Origin: JAZFSZ01 sp036446455
GTDB lineage: Bacteria > Pseudomonadota > Gammaproteobacteria > Acidiferrobacterales > JAJDNE01
Direction: 5' to 3'
Assembly: GCA_036446455.1 (NCBI GenBank)
Contig: JAZFSZ010000023.1
Span: forward strand, 1-6,649
DNA: 6,649 nucleotides
Part shown: one piece after another, positions 1-6,157 of the stretch
Layout: each line of letters opens with the position of its first letter
How positions within the stretch are numbered: the stretch's first letter is position 1
The notes under the pieces: model-generated
Told to the model about the DNA's origin: nothing
The model's database searches: none
What the model saw: only the letters and a program-made list of their open reading frames with translations
Made by a program: the position numbers and the translations under genes

Positions 1-119
1 ATTATCTCGTTGTGACGAAGAGCAAAAGATATCGCGCGGGGGCGTGCCCCCTTCATCGGCCCAACGGGTGATCGTGCTGCCGGGTCGTCTCTCCTTGACA
101 AGACACTTGCCCGGTCAAC

Positions 120-135
120 CAAAATGCTCATTTTG
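120..135. repeat. 16-bp inverted repeat, operator-like
   Basis: Two 7-base arms, CAAAATG and CATTTTG, are separated by only two bases (CT). The spacer is too short for a stable RNA hairpin loop, so a binding site for a dimeric regulator is a more natural reading than a terminator. It lies about 200 bp upstream of the glycosyltransferase start. Part of one arm (AAAATGCT) recurs at 182-189. No protein is known to bind it, and short AT-rich inverted repeats also arise by chance. Confidence 0.3.
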
Positions 136-195
136 CAGAATTTCTTTGCATTGTTGGTTTTTTGTATTATTAGAATACCGAAAAATGCTAAATGG

Positions 196-215
196 AATGA
201 TGTATCTGCATCATT
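196..215. repeat. Inverted repeat AATGATG/CATCATT
   Basis: Perfect 7-base arms (196-202 and 209-215) flank a 6-base loop, and the right arm runs into a T stretch (214-218). On the + strand this could form a weak hairpin followed by U residues. The stem has only two G-C pairs, so it would be a poor intrinsic terminator. It could instead be an operator for the downstream pair. I cannot decide between these. Confidence 0.3.
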
Positions 216-331
216 TTTCAGGTCGCTCAGGCGTTGAACGGGTTGAAAAAGGCACGCTGTTTCCCCTTCGCCAGCGACAGCTTAGATGGGCTCTGGTACC
301 ATAATTTTTTAATTTTCTTTATCTATGGACG

Positions 332-1336
332 ATGGAAAAATTTATCTCCATCATCATTCCCAACTATCAAGGAGGGGCCACAATAGGAAGGTGCCTCGAA
401 GCGGCCTTCGCGTCCAGATACCGGAACTTCGAGATAATTGTGGTCGATGACTGTTCTACGGACAACTCAATCGAGGCGATAAAAAGCTTCCCCTGCAAAC
501 TCATCCGGCTGGAGTCACACTCCGGTGCAGCACAGGCAAGGAACATCGGGGCCGCTCACAGTAATGGCGATATTCTCTTCTTTACCGATTCCGACTGCAT
601 ACTTCAGGAAGACACCCTTTCCATAGTTAGCCGGACGGTTTCCCTGGCAAGTCCCAATGTTGTTGTTGGCGGCACTTACACGTGTATTCCATTCGACAAC
701 AGCTTTTTTAGTCTGTTTCAGTCCGTCTTTGTAAATTATTCAGAGACCAGGGCAGTGCAACACCCGGACTACATCGCGACCCATGCAATGGTCATCGACG
801 CCCGCAGTTTCCGGAAAAGCGGCGGATTTACAGATAAGTTCCAGCCAATACTCGAAGATGTCGACTTCAGCCACCGATTGCGCCAGGCCGGATATCGACT
901 TGTGATGAACCCGGCTATCCAGGTGCAGCACATCTTTAATTTCTCTTTGTATCGTTCTTTGCGTAATGCAATCAGAAAATCGATGTACTGGACCATATAC
1001 TCCATAAAATACGGAGATTTGTTTGTTGATTCCGGCACGGCATCCGTAGGCCTAAAAGCCAACGTCGCTACCTGGTTTTCCGCCACACTTCTTTTACTCG
1101 CCTTTCTCTTGACTGACAACAAAACATTTATATTACTCATCCTATTAATTCTGGCCATCGATCTGTTTGTGAACAGAGGTTTACTGATGGCGTTTTACCG
1201 CGCCCAAGGATTTCTGTTTGCGATCGCCGCGACATTATATTACCTGTTGCTGTATCCCGCGGCGGTGGGCGCCGGCGCACTTGCCGGGTTAGCCAGATAC
1301 TTCTCCACTGTGCGCGCCCTGCGGGAGAGCGCTTGA
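332..1336 (+). CDS. Membrane-anchored family 2 glycosyltransferase
   Basis: The 334-residue protein has a GT-A fold glycosyltransferase domain of family 2 (residues ~3-230) followed by hydrophobic segments. Visible family marks are the start ISIIIPNYQGG, the nucleotide-binding VVDDCSTD (D39-D40), the metal-binding D-S-D motif at 86-88 within FFTDSDC, and LEDVDFSHRL around 174-183, whose ED pair is the usual catalytic-base position. Three likely membrane helices follow at ~244-260, 266-280 and 294-317, placing the catalytic domain at the cytoplasmic face of the inner membrane. Family members transfer a sugar from a nucleotide-sugar to a lipid-linked or polysaccharide acceptor; donor and acceptor cannot be told here. 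The start is the first ATG in frame and gives the expected family N-terminus, but no good Shine-Dalgarno precedes it (the leader is a run of T and A). Its stop overlaps the next gene's ATG, so the two are one transcription unit. Confidence 0.93.
   Translation: MEKFISIIIPNYQGGATIGRCLEAAFASRYRNFEIIVVDDCSTDNSIEAIKSFPCKLIRLESHSGAAQARNIGAAHSNGDILFFTDSDCILQEDTLSIVSRTVSLASPNVVVGGTYTCIPFDNSFFSLFQSVFVNYSETRAVQHPDYIATHAMVIDARSFRKSGGFTDKFQPILEDVDFSHRLRQAGYRLVMNPAIQVQHIFNFSLYRSLRNAIRKSMYWTIYSIKYGDLFVDSGTASVGLKANVATWFSATLLLLAFLLTDNKTFILLILLILAIDLFVNRGLLMAFYRAQGFLFAIAATLYYLLLYPAAVGAGALAGLARYFSTVRALRESA
1323..1329 (+). promoter_or_regulatory. Ribosome binding site fixing the ATG 1336 start
   Basis: GGGAGAG lies inside the last codons of the glycosyltransferase gene, six bases before ATG 1336. 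The in-frame TTG at 1333 would be only three bases from it, so ATG 1336 is preferred. Stop and start overlap as TGATG, the usual arrangement for translational coupling. Confidence 0.6.
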
Positions 1337-2460
1337 TGTATTCACCACTACGCCATACAGGTTCAATCCTCCTGAAAGGGCGACCGATCCAGCTCACCTT
1401 TTTCGTAACCCGTAAGTGCAATGCAAAGTGCCCCTTCTGCTTTTATGTCGACAACACCAACAGCGCTGGCGTCAGCGAACCAGAGCTTTCTCTTGATGAA
1501 ATTAAAAGAACCTCTCTGTCCTTGGGCAAACTGCTGTGGCTGGCATTCTCCGGGGGGGAGCCTTACCTGAGAAAGGATCTTGTAGAAATAAGCAAGATTT
1601 TCTACGAACAAAACAGACCGGTAATCATGCTTTATCCAACCAATGGTCTGTTACCAGATTTAATTAAAGACAAAACAGAACAAATTCTAAAGTACTGTAG
1701 AAAGACCGTCGTGACCGTCAAACTTTCTATTGACGGACTGGACGGGGATCACGATGCCATGCGCAATACACCGGGTTGCTTTGATAAAACCATGAAAACT
1801 TATCACCTGCTTGGTGATCTGCTGGAGAGATATCCAAATTTCGAACTCGGAGTCAATACGGTATTCTGTTCCGAGAATCAGGATAAAATGGATGAGATCA
1901 TTGATTTTGTACAAGAACTGGCGAATGTTAAAACACACACCATTTCAATGGTGCGCGGCAACCTTCTCTATCCGCACTATAAAGAAGTGGATCGCGAATT
2001 ATATCGCAGTGCGATTAACAGGCTTGAGAAGAATCTGAAAAGCCGGACGTCAAACATATACAGGTTTCGTGGTGCTCGTCTGAAAGCCGCCCAGGATATT
2101 TTACAGCGCCGTCTGATCCATCAGACACTGCTCGCGCAGAAAAGAATTATCCCGTGCTATGCCGGGAGGTTAAACCTGGTTTTGACGGAAACCGGGGATG
2201 TCTATCCCTGCGAGATTCTTTCGACGAGTTTCGGCAATGTAAGAGACTATAACTATAATATGAAGGATATCGTTGGTTCCGAAAGGGCCAGACCCGTGCT
2301 GGATTCTATTTTTAACAATCGCTGCTATTGCACACACGAATGCTATTTCATTACAAACATCCTGTTCAACCCGCGACTGTATCCGACACTGGCCAAAGAG
2401 TATGTACAGATACAAAGCACTCATCCAGTACGAGTTTCCGCTCCTCCTTTGTGCCTGTGA
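1336..2460 (+). CDS. Radical SAM protein with SPASM/twitch-like C-terminus
   Basis: The 374-residue protein has a radical SAM core at ~17-230. The cluster motif C-x3-C-x2-C is at C28, C32 and C35 (CNAKCPFC) and the SAM-binding GGEP at 73-76. KLSIDG (~129-134) is typical of the barrel in this family. The C-terminal part looks like an auxiliary iron-sulfur domain: CYAGRLNLVLTETGDVYPC (C274, C292), then FGNVRD and a CYCTHEC cluster (C330, C332, C336). This is the SPASM/twitch pattern of enzymes that modify peptides, proteins or small molecules. It is coupled to the upstream glycosyltransferase, which suggests work on the same glycosylated product, though this is inference. No substrate can be named. 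The last 40 bp are shared, on opposite strands, with the end of the B12-type radical SAM gene. Family assignment is firm, reaction unknown. Confidence 0.92.
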   Translation: MYSPLRHTGSILLKGRPIQLTFFVTRKCNAKCPFCFYVDNTNSAGVSEPELSLDEIKRTSLSLGKLLWLAFSGGEPYLRKDLVEISKIFYEQNRPVIMLYPTNGLLPDLIKDKTEQILKYCRKTVVTVKLSIDGLDGDHDAMRNTPGCFDKTMKTYHLLGDLLERYPNFELGVNTVFCSENQDKMDEIIDFVQELANVKTHTISMVRGNLLYPHYKEVDRELYRSAINRLEKNLKSRTSNIYRFRGARLKAAQDILQRRLIHQTLLAQKRIIPCYAGRLNLVLTETGDVYPCEILSTSFGNVRDYNYNMKDIVGSERARPVLDSIFNNRCYCTHECYFITNILFNPRLYPTLAKEYVQIQSTHPVRVSAPPLCL

Positions 2461-3890
2461 AACAGGTTCTTGCCTGCCCAGAGCCAGAACAGGCTCTTCA
2501 AACCCCGGGCCGCAACCTTGCAATCGTTTAACGTCCTGATATCCAGGAGTCTTCTCAGCAAAAATACAGGCCTGGAATAAAACCGTCTGAATGCCAGCTG
2601 TCGCAGCGTTAATATTTCATCGCGGGTCATGGTATAGGGTACAAACGCCGCCGACTGATAGGTACGGTCTGAAAGATCATCAGAAGCAGTACCGAATTTA
2701 TCAAGATTATCGTAAAGCCAGGTACCAGGAAATGGCGTCAGGGCATGAAAGTTTGCCAGGTCGGCGTCCAGCTCTATAGCAAATTCGATGGTTTTCAGGC
2801 CGTCTGCAAAGGTCTCTCCCGGTGCACCGAATATAAACGGGGTGCTGACTTTCAGTCCAACGTCTTTTGCCGCGCGCACATCCCTTCGTATCTGCTCAAG
2901 GGTAGTCGCTTTCCTGAGTGCATTGAGGGTTTTCTGCACACCGCTATCGGCACCAAAGAGAATGGCCCAGCAACCCGCGTCTTTCATGGCCTGGAGCAGG
3001 GATTTATCTACCTGATTGACACAGGCCGAGGCAAACCAGGTGAAATCAAGCCGCCGCGCCTTGATCTCCCGGCATATCTGCATGGCCCGGTCATAATCGG
3101 AGGTAAAGGTGTCGTCAATAAACTTGATCTCACGGTAGCCCTGACTGATGCAAAGTTCTATCTCGTCCAATACATTATCGACACTGCGGTAACGAATTCC
3201 ACGGATTCCACTTTTTCTATCTTTGTCGATCTGGAAGCAGAAGATGCACTTTCTATCGCACCCTCTGGAGGTGACAAGAACGGTGACCGGTTTTCTTTTG
3301 TATGTCGCCGGTGGAGGAATATATTGATTCATATCACCCAACAGCTCTCTGGCGGGGAAAGGCAGCGAGTCCAGGTCTTCGGTTAACGGCCTCGACGGGT
3401 TTTTGATTATGCTTGTGCCTTGTCTGAAAACCACTCCCTGAACACCTTCGAGGTCTTTGCCGTCCTGGAGCCTGGCCAGCAGCTCGACAATGGTCAGTTC
3501 CGCTTCACCCGTGACGACTGCATCGATGCTTACGTCGCCATTGTTAAAACACTGCTCCTGCATGGCGATTGGATAGGGCCCGCCGACACAGGTAAATATC
3601 TTTTTATCAAGCTTCTTGAGAGCCTTCGCGGTGTTCACGGCCTTCGGCCAGCCGAAGGTTGTCGAATAAATGCCGGCAAAATCAGGCTTAAATTTCTTTA
3701 CGCGGCGCAATAGCTGTTCATGGGTCATGAACGCCCCATTAAAAAACTTTACCTCATGACCGGCATGGAGAAGGCTGGCGCCCACATAAAGGGTCCCCAG
3801 TGGCTGCCAGTAATTAATTTGCGAACCGACAGTTTTGGAAGTAAATATCTCTTCAGGAGACCACGCCGGATGAATCAATGCGCATTTCAT
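2421..3890 (-). CDS. B12-binding-domain radical SAM enzyme (class B type)
   Basis: The 489-residue protein has an N-terminal cobalamin-binding-like Rossmann domain (~1-150) and a radical SAM core (~200-400). N-terminal marks are MKCALIHPAW, QPLGTLYVGASLL, CVGGPYP at ~101-107 and TGEAELTIVELL at ~127-138. The linker LPFPARELL (~176-184) is typical of this class. The cluster cysteines are C211, C215 and C218 (CDRKCIFC); FIDDTFT, FGAPGET (~354-360) and FPGTWLYD (~387-394) follow in the usual order. I do not see the DxHxxG axial-histidine motif, which many class B enzymes also lack. Known relatives do methylations, ring formations and other C-C chemistry on lipids, porphyrins and natural products; this substrate is unknown. 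A longer frame to ATG 3932 would overlap the FAD gene by 29 bp. ATG 3890 is preferred because AGGGA lies seven bases upstream and the protein then begins as the family does. It is last in the reverse unit. Confidence 0.92.
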   Translation of the reverse strand: MKCALIHPAWSPEEIFTSKTVGSQINYWQPLGTLYVGASLLHAGHEVKFFNGAFMTHEQLLRRVKKFKPDFAGIYSTTFGWPKAVNTAKALKKLDKKIFTCVGGPYPIAMQEQCFNNGDVSIDAVVTGEAELTIVELLARLQDGKDLEGVQGVVFRQGTSIIKNPSRPLTEDLDSLPFPARELLGDMNQYIPPPATYKRKPVTVLVTSRGCDRKCIFCFQIDKDRKSGIRGIRYRSVDNVLDEIELCISQGYREIKFIDDTFTSDYDRAMQICREIKARRLDFTWFASACVNQVDKSLLQAMKDAGCWAILFGADSGVQKTLNALRKATTLEQIRRDVRAAKDVGLKVSTPFIFGAPGETFADGLKTIEFAIELDADLANFHALTPFPGTWLYDNLDKFGTASDDLSDRTYQSAAFVPYTMTRDEILTLRQLAFRRFYSRPVFLLRRLLDIRTLNDCKVAARGLKSLFWLWAGKNLFHRHKGGAETRTG

Positions 3891-3897
3891 GAAAATG

Positions 3898-3902
3898 TCC
3901 CT
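3898..3902 (-). promoter_or_regulatory. Ribosome binding site supporting start at 3890
   Basis: On the - strand AGGGA precedes ATG 3890 by seven bases and lies in the 13-bp gap after the FAD gene's TGA (3904-3906). This favours the 489-residue product over the 503-residue one that starts at 3932 inside the FAD gene. Confidence 0.65.
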
Positions 3903-3903
3903 A

Positions 3904-5310
3904 TCAGGAAATCGCTGCCAACCTTTCTTCAAAGGATTCAGATCTGGCGGCCATTACCCCTTCGGCTGCAGCGATACCGGACGCTATGGCGTGATCCATG
4001 TTGTAATACCTGAACATCCCCCCCCTTCCAATCGAGCACAAGTTGCGATATCTATTGAGATAGTCGCATATCTTTTCATAATGCTGTGTATAACCAATTT
4101 CAAACAGTGGATAGGCCCTCGGGACTCGTAATATTACTTTACCTATTACCTCATGCCTTTTGATAAAGCCCAGCTTTACTAAATTTACAATTGTTCTTTC
4201 AGCCAGATCCTCGTTACTCGCACTCCAGGTATCATCGCCACGGAAGCAGAAATGTTCTGTTACCAACAGGGTTTTCCCTTCTGGTGCCATCTTTCTGCTC
4301 CAGTTTGTTGGTTCATGAATCCTGCCGAAGGGGATTTTTTGCTCAGGAATATATATCCAGGTCTGATCGGTTACCCTTTCACGGTTAATCATGATTGTCA
4401 CAATCACCAGGTCTCTGTATCTGAGTCTGGATGCAGCGTCGAGCACTTCTGTCGGTGGCTTTGGATATAGCAACTGGACCAGCGTGGCTACAGGGATGCT
4501 GGATATAAATTCATTACCCTTATACATATTCGTCTGACTACCGGTCCGCGACGTAATATAGTCTATTTTATAACCGGAATGATTAATCCGCACGATGCGG
4601 GCATTGGTGAGCACACGGCCGCTTTGCTCGATTTCCACCTTCAGTCTCTCAGCGATCTGCCCGATCCCCAGAGGTGGATAGAGGAATTCATTTGCCAGAG
4701 TAAACACGCCCCTGCCGCTGTAGTTGAATAGCGCCTTTCTAATGGCCTTCCCAAGTGAAAGTCTTTGAATGCGCTGCTCTATCCACTCCATACAGATCCG
4801 GCTGCAATCTATGCCCCAGACTTTTTCGCTGTATTCCTTGAAATAAATATTGAACAGGGTGCGACCAAAATGGCGTACAACCCAGTCTTCAAGTGAAACC
4901 ATTTGCCTGTCCTCGAATCGAGGCCTTAGCTGCTCGAATGCATAGTCCAGGACGATTCTTGAAGCTGTCGCAATGCCCAGACCGGAAATAGCATTTAGCG
5001 GTTTCAGTGGATAGTCGAAATACTTGCCACGCAGAAGAATCTTGCTTGAGCGGGTCACTACGAGTGCATCGCCTTTCAGGACTTCCTGCAGAACAAAGTG
5101 CTCTATCTTTTTGTTATTGGCGATAAACCTGTGGCCGCCTAAATCGAACCTGAAATCCTGATGGTGAATTGTTTTTGCCAGGCCGCCTACTGTCGAATCT
5201 CTTTCGATAATGAGAATATCGGTTCCTGATCGAGCTAGCAGGTAACCGGCTGCCAGGCCGGCGAGACCGGCTCCGAGAATCACAATATCTTCAACTTGGT
5301 TCAGGCGCAC
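3904..5310 (-). CDS. FAD-dependent oxidoreductase, HemY / UDP-galactopyranose-mutase-like
   Basis: The 468-residue protein has an N-terminal dinucleotide-binding fold: IVILGAGLAGLAAGYLLA (~9-26), the acidic end of strand two at E36 (ILIIERD), and GGLAKT at 42-47. DLGGHRF at 56-62 and the C-terminal flavin motif GRGGMFRYYNMDHA at 428-441 are characteristic of the FAD proteins annotated as 'protoporphyrinogen oxidase-like' in surface-polysaccharide and lipid clusters; UDP-galactopyranose mutase ends in a similar motif. Length fits that family. No membrane helix or signal peptide is evident, so it is probably cytoplasmic or peripheral. Heme synthesis is unlikely because no heme gene is nearby. 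Oxidation, desaturation or isomerisation of a sugar- or lipid-like substrate is the better guess. The start is GTG, one base after the TGA of the small membrane protein gene, with only a weak GAAGAG upstream, so translation is probably coupled. The B12-type radical SAM gene follows after 13 bp. Confidence 0.88.
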   Translation of the reverse strand: MRLNQVEDIVILGAGLAGLAAGYLLARSGTDILIIERDSTVGGLAKTIHHQDFRFDLGGHRFIANNKKIEHFVLQEVLKGDALVVTRSSKILLRGKYFDYPLKPLNAISGLGIATASRIVLDYAFEQLRPRFEDRQMVSLEDWVVRHFGRTLFNIYFKEYSEKVWGIDCSRICMEWIEQRIQRLSLGKAIRKALFNYSGRGVFTLANEFLYPPLGIGQIAERLKVEIEQSGRVLTNARIVRINHSGYKIDYITSRTGSQTNMYKGNEFISSIPVATLVQLLYPKPPTEVLDAASRLRYRDLVIVTIMINRERVTDQTWIYIPEQKIPFGRIHEPTNWSRKMAPEGKTLLVTEHFCFRGDDTWSASNEDLAERTIVNLVKLGFIKRHEVIGKVILRVPRAYPLFEIGYTQHYEKICDYLNRYRNLCSIGRGGMFRYYNMDHAIASGIAAAEGVMAARSESFEERLAAIS

Positions 5311-5311
5311 T

Positions 5312-5524
5312 TCACTCTTCTTCCGCTAACTCCTTGTAGTAGTCCTGGTACTCTTTGCTGATTCCTTCCGTTACCGTCGCCTCAGTAGCAGCGCCGTAAC
5401 CCCCCGCCTCCGCGGTCTCAAAATAGCCGGGCTCAATACCGGTATAAGACGATATGTTGTAGCCCAGGAAAAACCCCAGAACGCCCGCCACCGTAACAAT
5501 CGACACCCACAGACCAGTTTTCAA
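5312..5524 (-). CDS. Small single-pass membrane protein, acidic QDYY tail (copy 1)
   Basis: I do not recognise a named family. The 70-residue product has a short N-terminus with one lysine, a membrane helix at ~5-22 (WVSIVTVAGVLGFFLGY), a Gly/Ala/Thr-rich variable middle, and an acidic end, YQDYYKELAEEE (59-70). No signal-peptidase site is obvious, so it is probably a membrane anchor with the tail outside; the orientation is inferred from the N-terminal lysine and acidic tail. It is clearly paralogous to the next upstream small gene (helix and tail match, middle does not). The start is TTG, six bases after a near-perfect Shine-Dalgarno AAGGAGGA (5531-5538), which makes this an expressed gene rather than a chance frame. 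Its TGA is one base before the GTG of the FAD oxidoreductase, so the two are likely coupled and the proteins may associate. Confidence 0.8.
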   Translation of the reverse strand: MKTGLWVSIVTVAGVLGFFLGYNISSYTGIEPGYFETAEAGGYGAATEATVTEGISKEYQDYYKELAEEE

Positions 5525-5530
5525 TTTTGC

Positions 5531-5538
5531 TCCTCCTT
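5531..5538 (-). promoter_or_regulatory. Near-perfect Shine-Dalgarno for a TTG start
   Basis: On the - strand AAGGAGGA lies six bases before TTG 5524. It matches the 16S rRNA anti-Shine-Dalgarno almost completely, which fixes the start of the small gene and offsets the weak start codon. Confidence 0.75.
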
Positions 5539-5631
5539 GCTCGGCGAGGGTTTACTAAAGCAACCTGCCAGGCGGTGGCTGATCACCAAAAAATATTCAG
5601 ATTCGTTAACCCGTCCACACGCATGTAGCCT

Positions 5632-5820
5632 TCATTTTTCTTCGTATAATCCACGATAGTAATCCTGCATTTCCGCCTCTACCTCAGTTTCCATCTCGGC
5701 TTTTTTGCCCTGGTTACCGATCATCCCCACCTTAGCCAGCGGCGGCACACTGTAGCCTATGAGAAATCCCAGAAACACGGCTACCACAACAATAATCATC
5801 CAAAGACTGTCTTTCATCAT
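5632..5820 (-). CDS. Small single-pass membrane protein, acidic QDYY tail (copy 2)
   Basis: A paralogue of the downstream small gene, not recognised as any named family. The 62-residue product has a membrane helix at ~6-23 (LWMIIVVVAVFLGFLIGY), a short charged middle with KK and alternating Glu/Met, and the end MQDYYRGLYEEK (51-62). Between the copies the pattern LW-x2-IV-x-VA-x2-LGF-x2-GY in the helix and QDYY-[KR]-x-L-x-EE in the tail are conserved, while the middles differ in length and sequence. This is what selection on both ends would leave. AGAGGT (5826-5831) lies five bases before ATG 5820 and eight before a second in-frame ATG at 5817; either could be used. It lies 55 bp after the TusA gene and 107 bp before copy 1. 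Confidence 0.8.
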   Translation of the reverse strand: MMKDSLWMIIVVVAVFLGFLIGYSVPPLAKVGMIGNQGKKAEMETEVEAEMQDYYRGLYEEK

Positions 5821-5858
5821 TGCGTACCTCTAAACCTTGTTTGATCTACTGCCACTGC

Positions 5859-5868
5859 ACTGATCAGT
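5859..5868. repeat. 10-bp palindrome ACTGATCAGT
   Basis: A perfect 10-base palindrome lies in the 55-bp gap between the TusA gene and small membrane protein copy 2. With one bulged base the symmetry extends to GCA/TGC on each side. The core TGATCA also occurs in the gap between the two small genes (about 5580-5585), within a GGTG/CACC inverted repeat. Neither is followed by a T run in the direction of transcription, so they do not look like terminators. They could be mRNA processing or regulator sites, or chance. Confidence 0.25.
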
Positions 5869-5875
5869 TGCATGC

Positions 5876-6127
5876 CTAGGCCTTCTGAATGTTCCATATG
5901 AATTGTCCACCTTCATGCTTTTTCTCAGTAATTTCATCGCCGGTGTTATCGCACATGGTGGAAATTGATTCCCCTGAAGAGGGGTTATCAAATATGATTT
6001 CCAGAATGTCGCCTGACTTCAGCCTCTCAAGCGCCTTTTTGGTGTAAATCTGCGGATGGGGACAGACATATCCCAGCACATCCAGCAGATAAATGCCCTC
6101 AGCTTTCTTTTCGAACTTCATCGCCAT
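5876..6127 (-). CDS. TusA-family sulfur carrier protein (YeeD/YedF-like)
   Basis: The 83-residue protein is a single TusA domain. The active-site motif C-P-x-P is present as YVCPHPQ (C22 counted from the 6127 start) at the head of the first helix, preceded by the usual LDVLGY. The helix KKALERLKSGD, strand LEIIFDNP and SSGESIS follow, with a second cysteine at C59. Family members carry a persulfide on the CPxP cysteine and relay sulfur between cytoplasmic proteins. Those encoded beside YeeE/YedE transporters are thought to receive the sulfur being imported (TsuA/TsuB in thiosulfate uptake; YedE/YedF in selenium metabolism). The transporter gene lies 27 bp upstream, which supports that partnership. 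Three in-frame ATGs (6130, 6127, 6121) follow a strong AAGGAGG (6133-6139); 6127, five bases away, has the best spacing. Thiosulfate, another sulfur species or a selenium role cannot be told apart. Confidence 0.92.
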   Translation of the reverse strand: MAMKFEKKAEGIYLLDVLGYVCPHPQIYTKKALERLKSGDILEIIFDNPSSGESISTMCDNTGDEITEKKHEGGQFIWNIQKA

Positions 6128-6132
6128 CATCG

Positions 6133-6139
6133 CCTCCTT
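6133..6139 (-). promoter_or_regulatory. Ribosome binding site of the TusA gene
   Basis: AAGGAGG on the - strand is followed by ATG at 2, 5 and 11 bases. The middle one (6127) is best spaced, although 6130 cannot be excluded. The strength of the site suggests high expression of this small carrier. Confidence 0.65.
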
Positions 6140-6157
6140 CTAAACGCTTGCGCCAGA

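Larger units (their letters stand above)
1..331. other. Upstream intergenic region without a convincing gene
   Basis: I see no supportable gene here. A GTG-initiated frame (44-304) exists, but its product is compositionally random, has no recognisable domain and is not preceded by a Shine-Dalgarno. The stretch 120-225 and the last 30 bases are AT-rich, as expected of a promoter/leader. A CATAAT box at 300-305 resembles a -10 element but has no good -35 at 16-18 bp. A TTGACA at 95-100 has no -10 at the right distance, and TATTAT at 165-170 has only a poor -35. The stretch also holds two inverted repeats, listed separately, and a small G5/C5 hairpin at 38-51 without a T tract. The promoter of the forward gene pair probably lies here, but I cannot fix its position. 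Confidence 0.6.

Noticed and set aside
38..51. GGGGG/CCCCC hairpin as a terminator of an upstream gene
   Set aside because: The stem is only 5-6 bp and no T tract follows it on either strand; no gene end is visible at the left edge.
44..304. Open frame of 86 codons upstream of the glycosyltransferase
   Set aside because: It begins with GTG without a ribosome site, the product has no domain and random-looking composition, and it covers inverted repeats and AT-rich leader.
2170..2523. Reverse open frame of 117 codons spanning the convergent junction
   Set aside because: It is a shadow of the ends of the two radical SAM genes, with no recognisable domain.
2745..3386. Long + strand open frame of 213 codons
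   Set aside because: It lies wholly antisense inside the B12-type radical SAM gene, whose motifs are unmistakable; the product resembles no family.
332..3890. A hopanoid side-chain cluster (HpnI glycosyltransferase, HpnH/HpnJ radical SAM)
   Set aside because: The mix of families is similar, but the protein N-termini and motifs do not look like HpnI, HpnH or HpnJ, and no squalene-hopene cyclase or hpnG-like gene is present.
3904..5310. True protoporphyrinogen oxidase (HemY/HemG role)
   Set aside because: The family name is shared, but no heme biosynthesis gene is near, and the DLGGHRF and GRGGMFRYYNMD motifs fit the polysaccharide/lipid-cluster FAD proteins better.
5525..5631. Internal promoter for the FAD and B12 radical SAM genes
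   Set aside because: On the - strand a TGGACG and a TATTTT lie 16 bp apart, but each matches consensus at only four of six bases; too weak to list.
5312..5820. The two small proteins as peptide precursors (RiPPs) for the radical SAM enzymes
   Set aside because: Each has an N-terminal membrane helix instead of a leader, no double-Gly or other cleavage motif, and no cysteine; the SPASM protein is on the opposite strand and not adjacent. It is not excluded, but unsupported.
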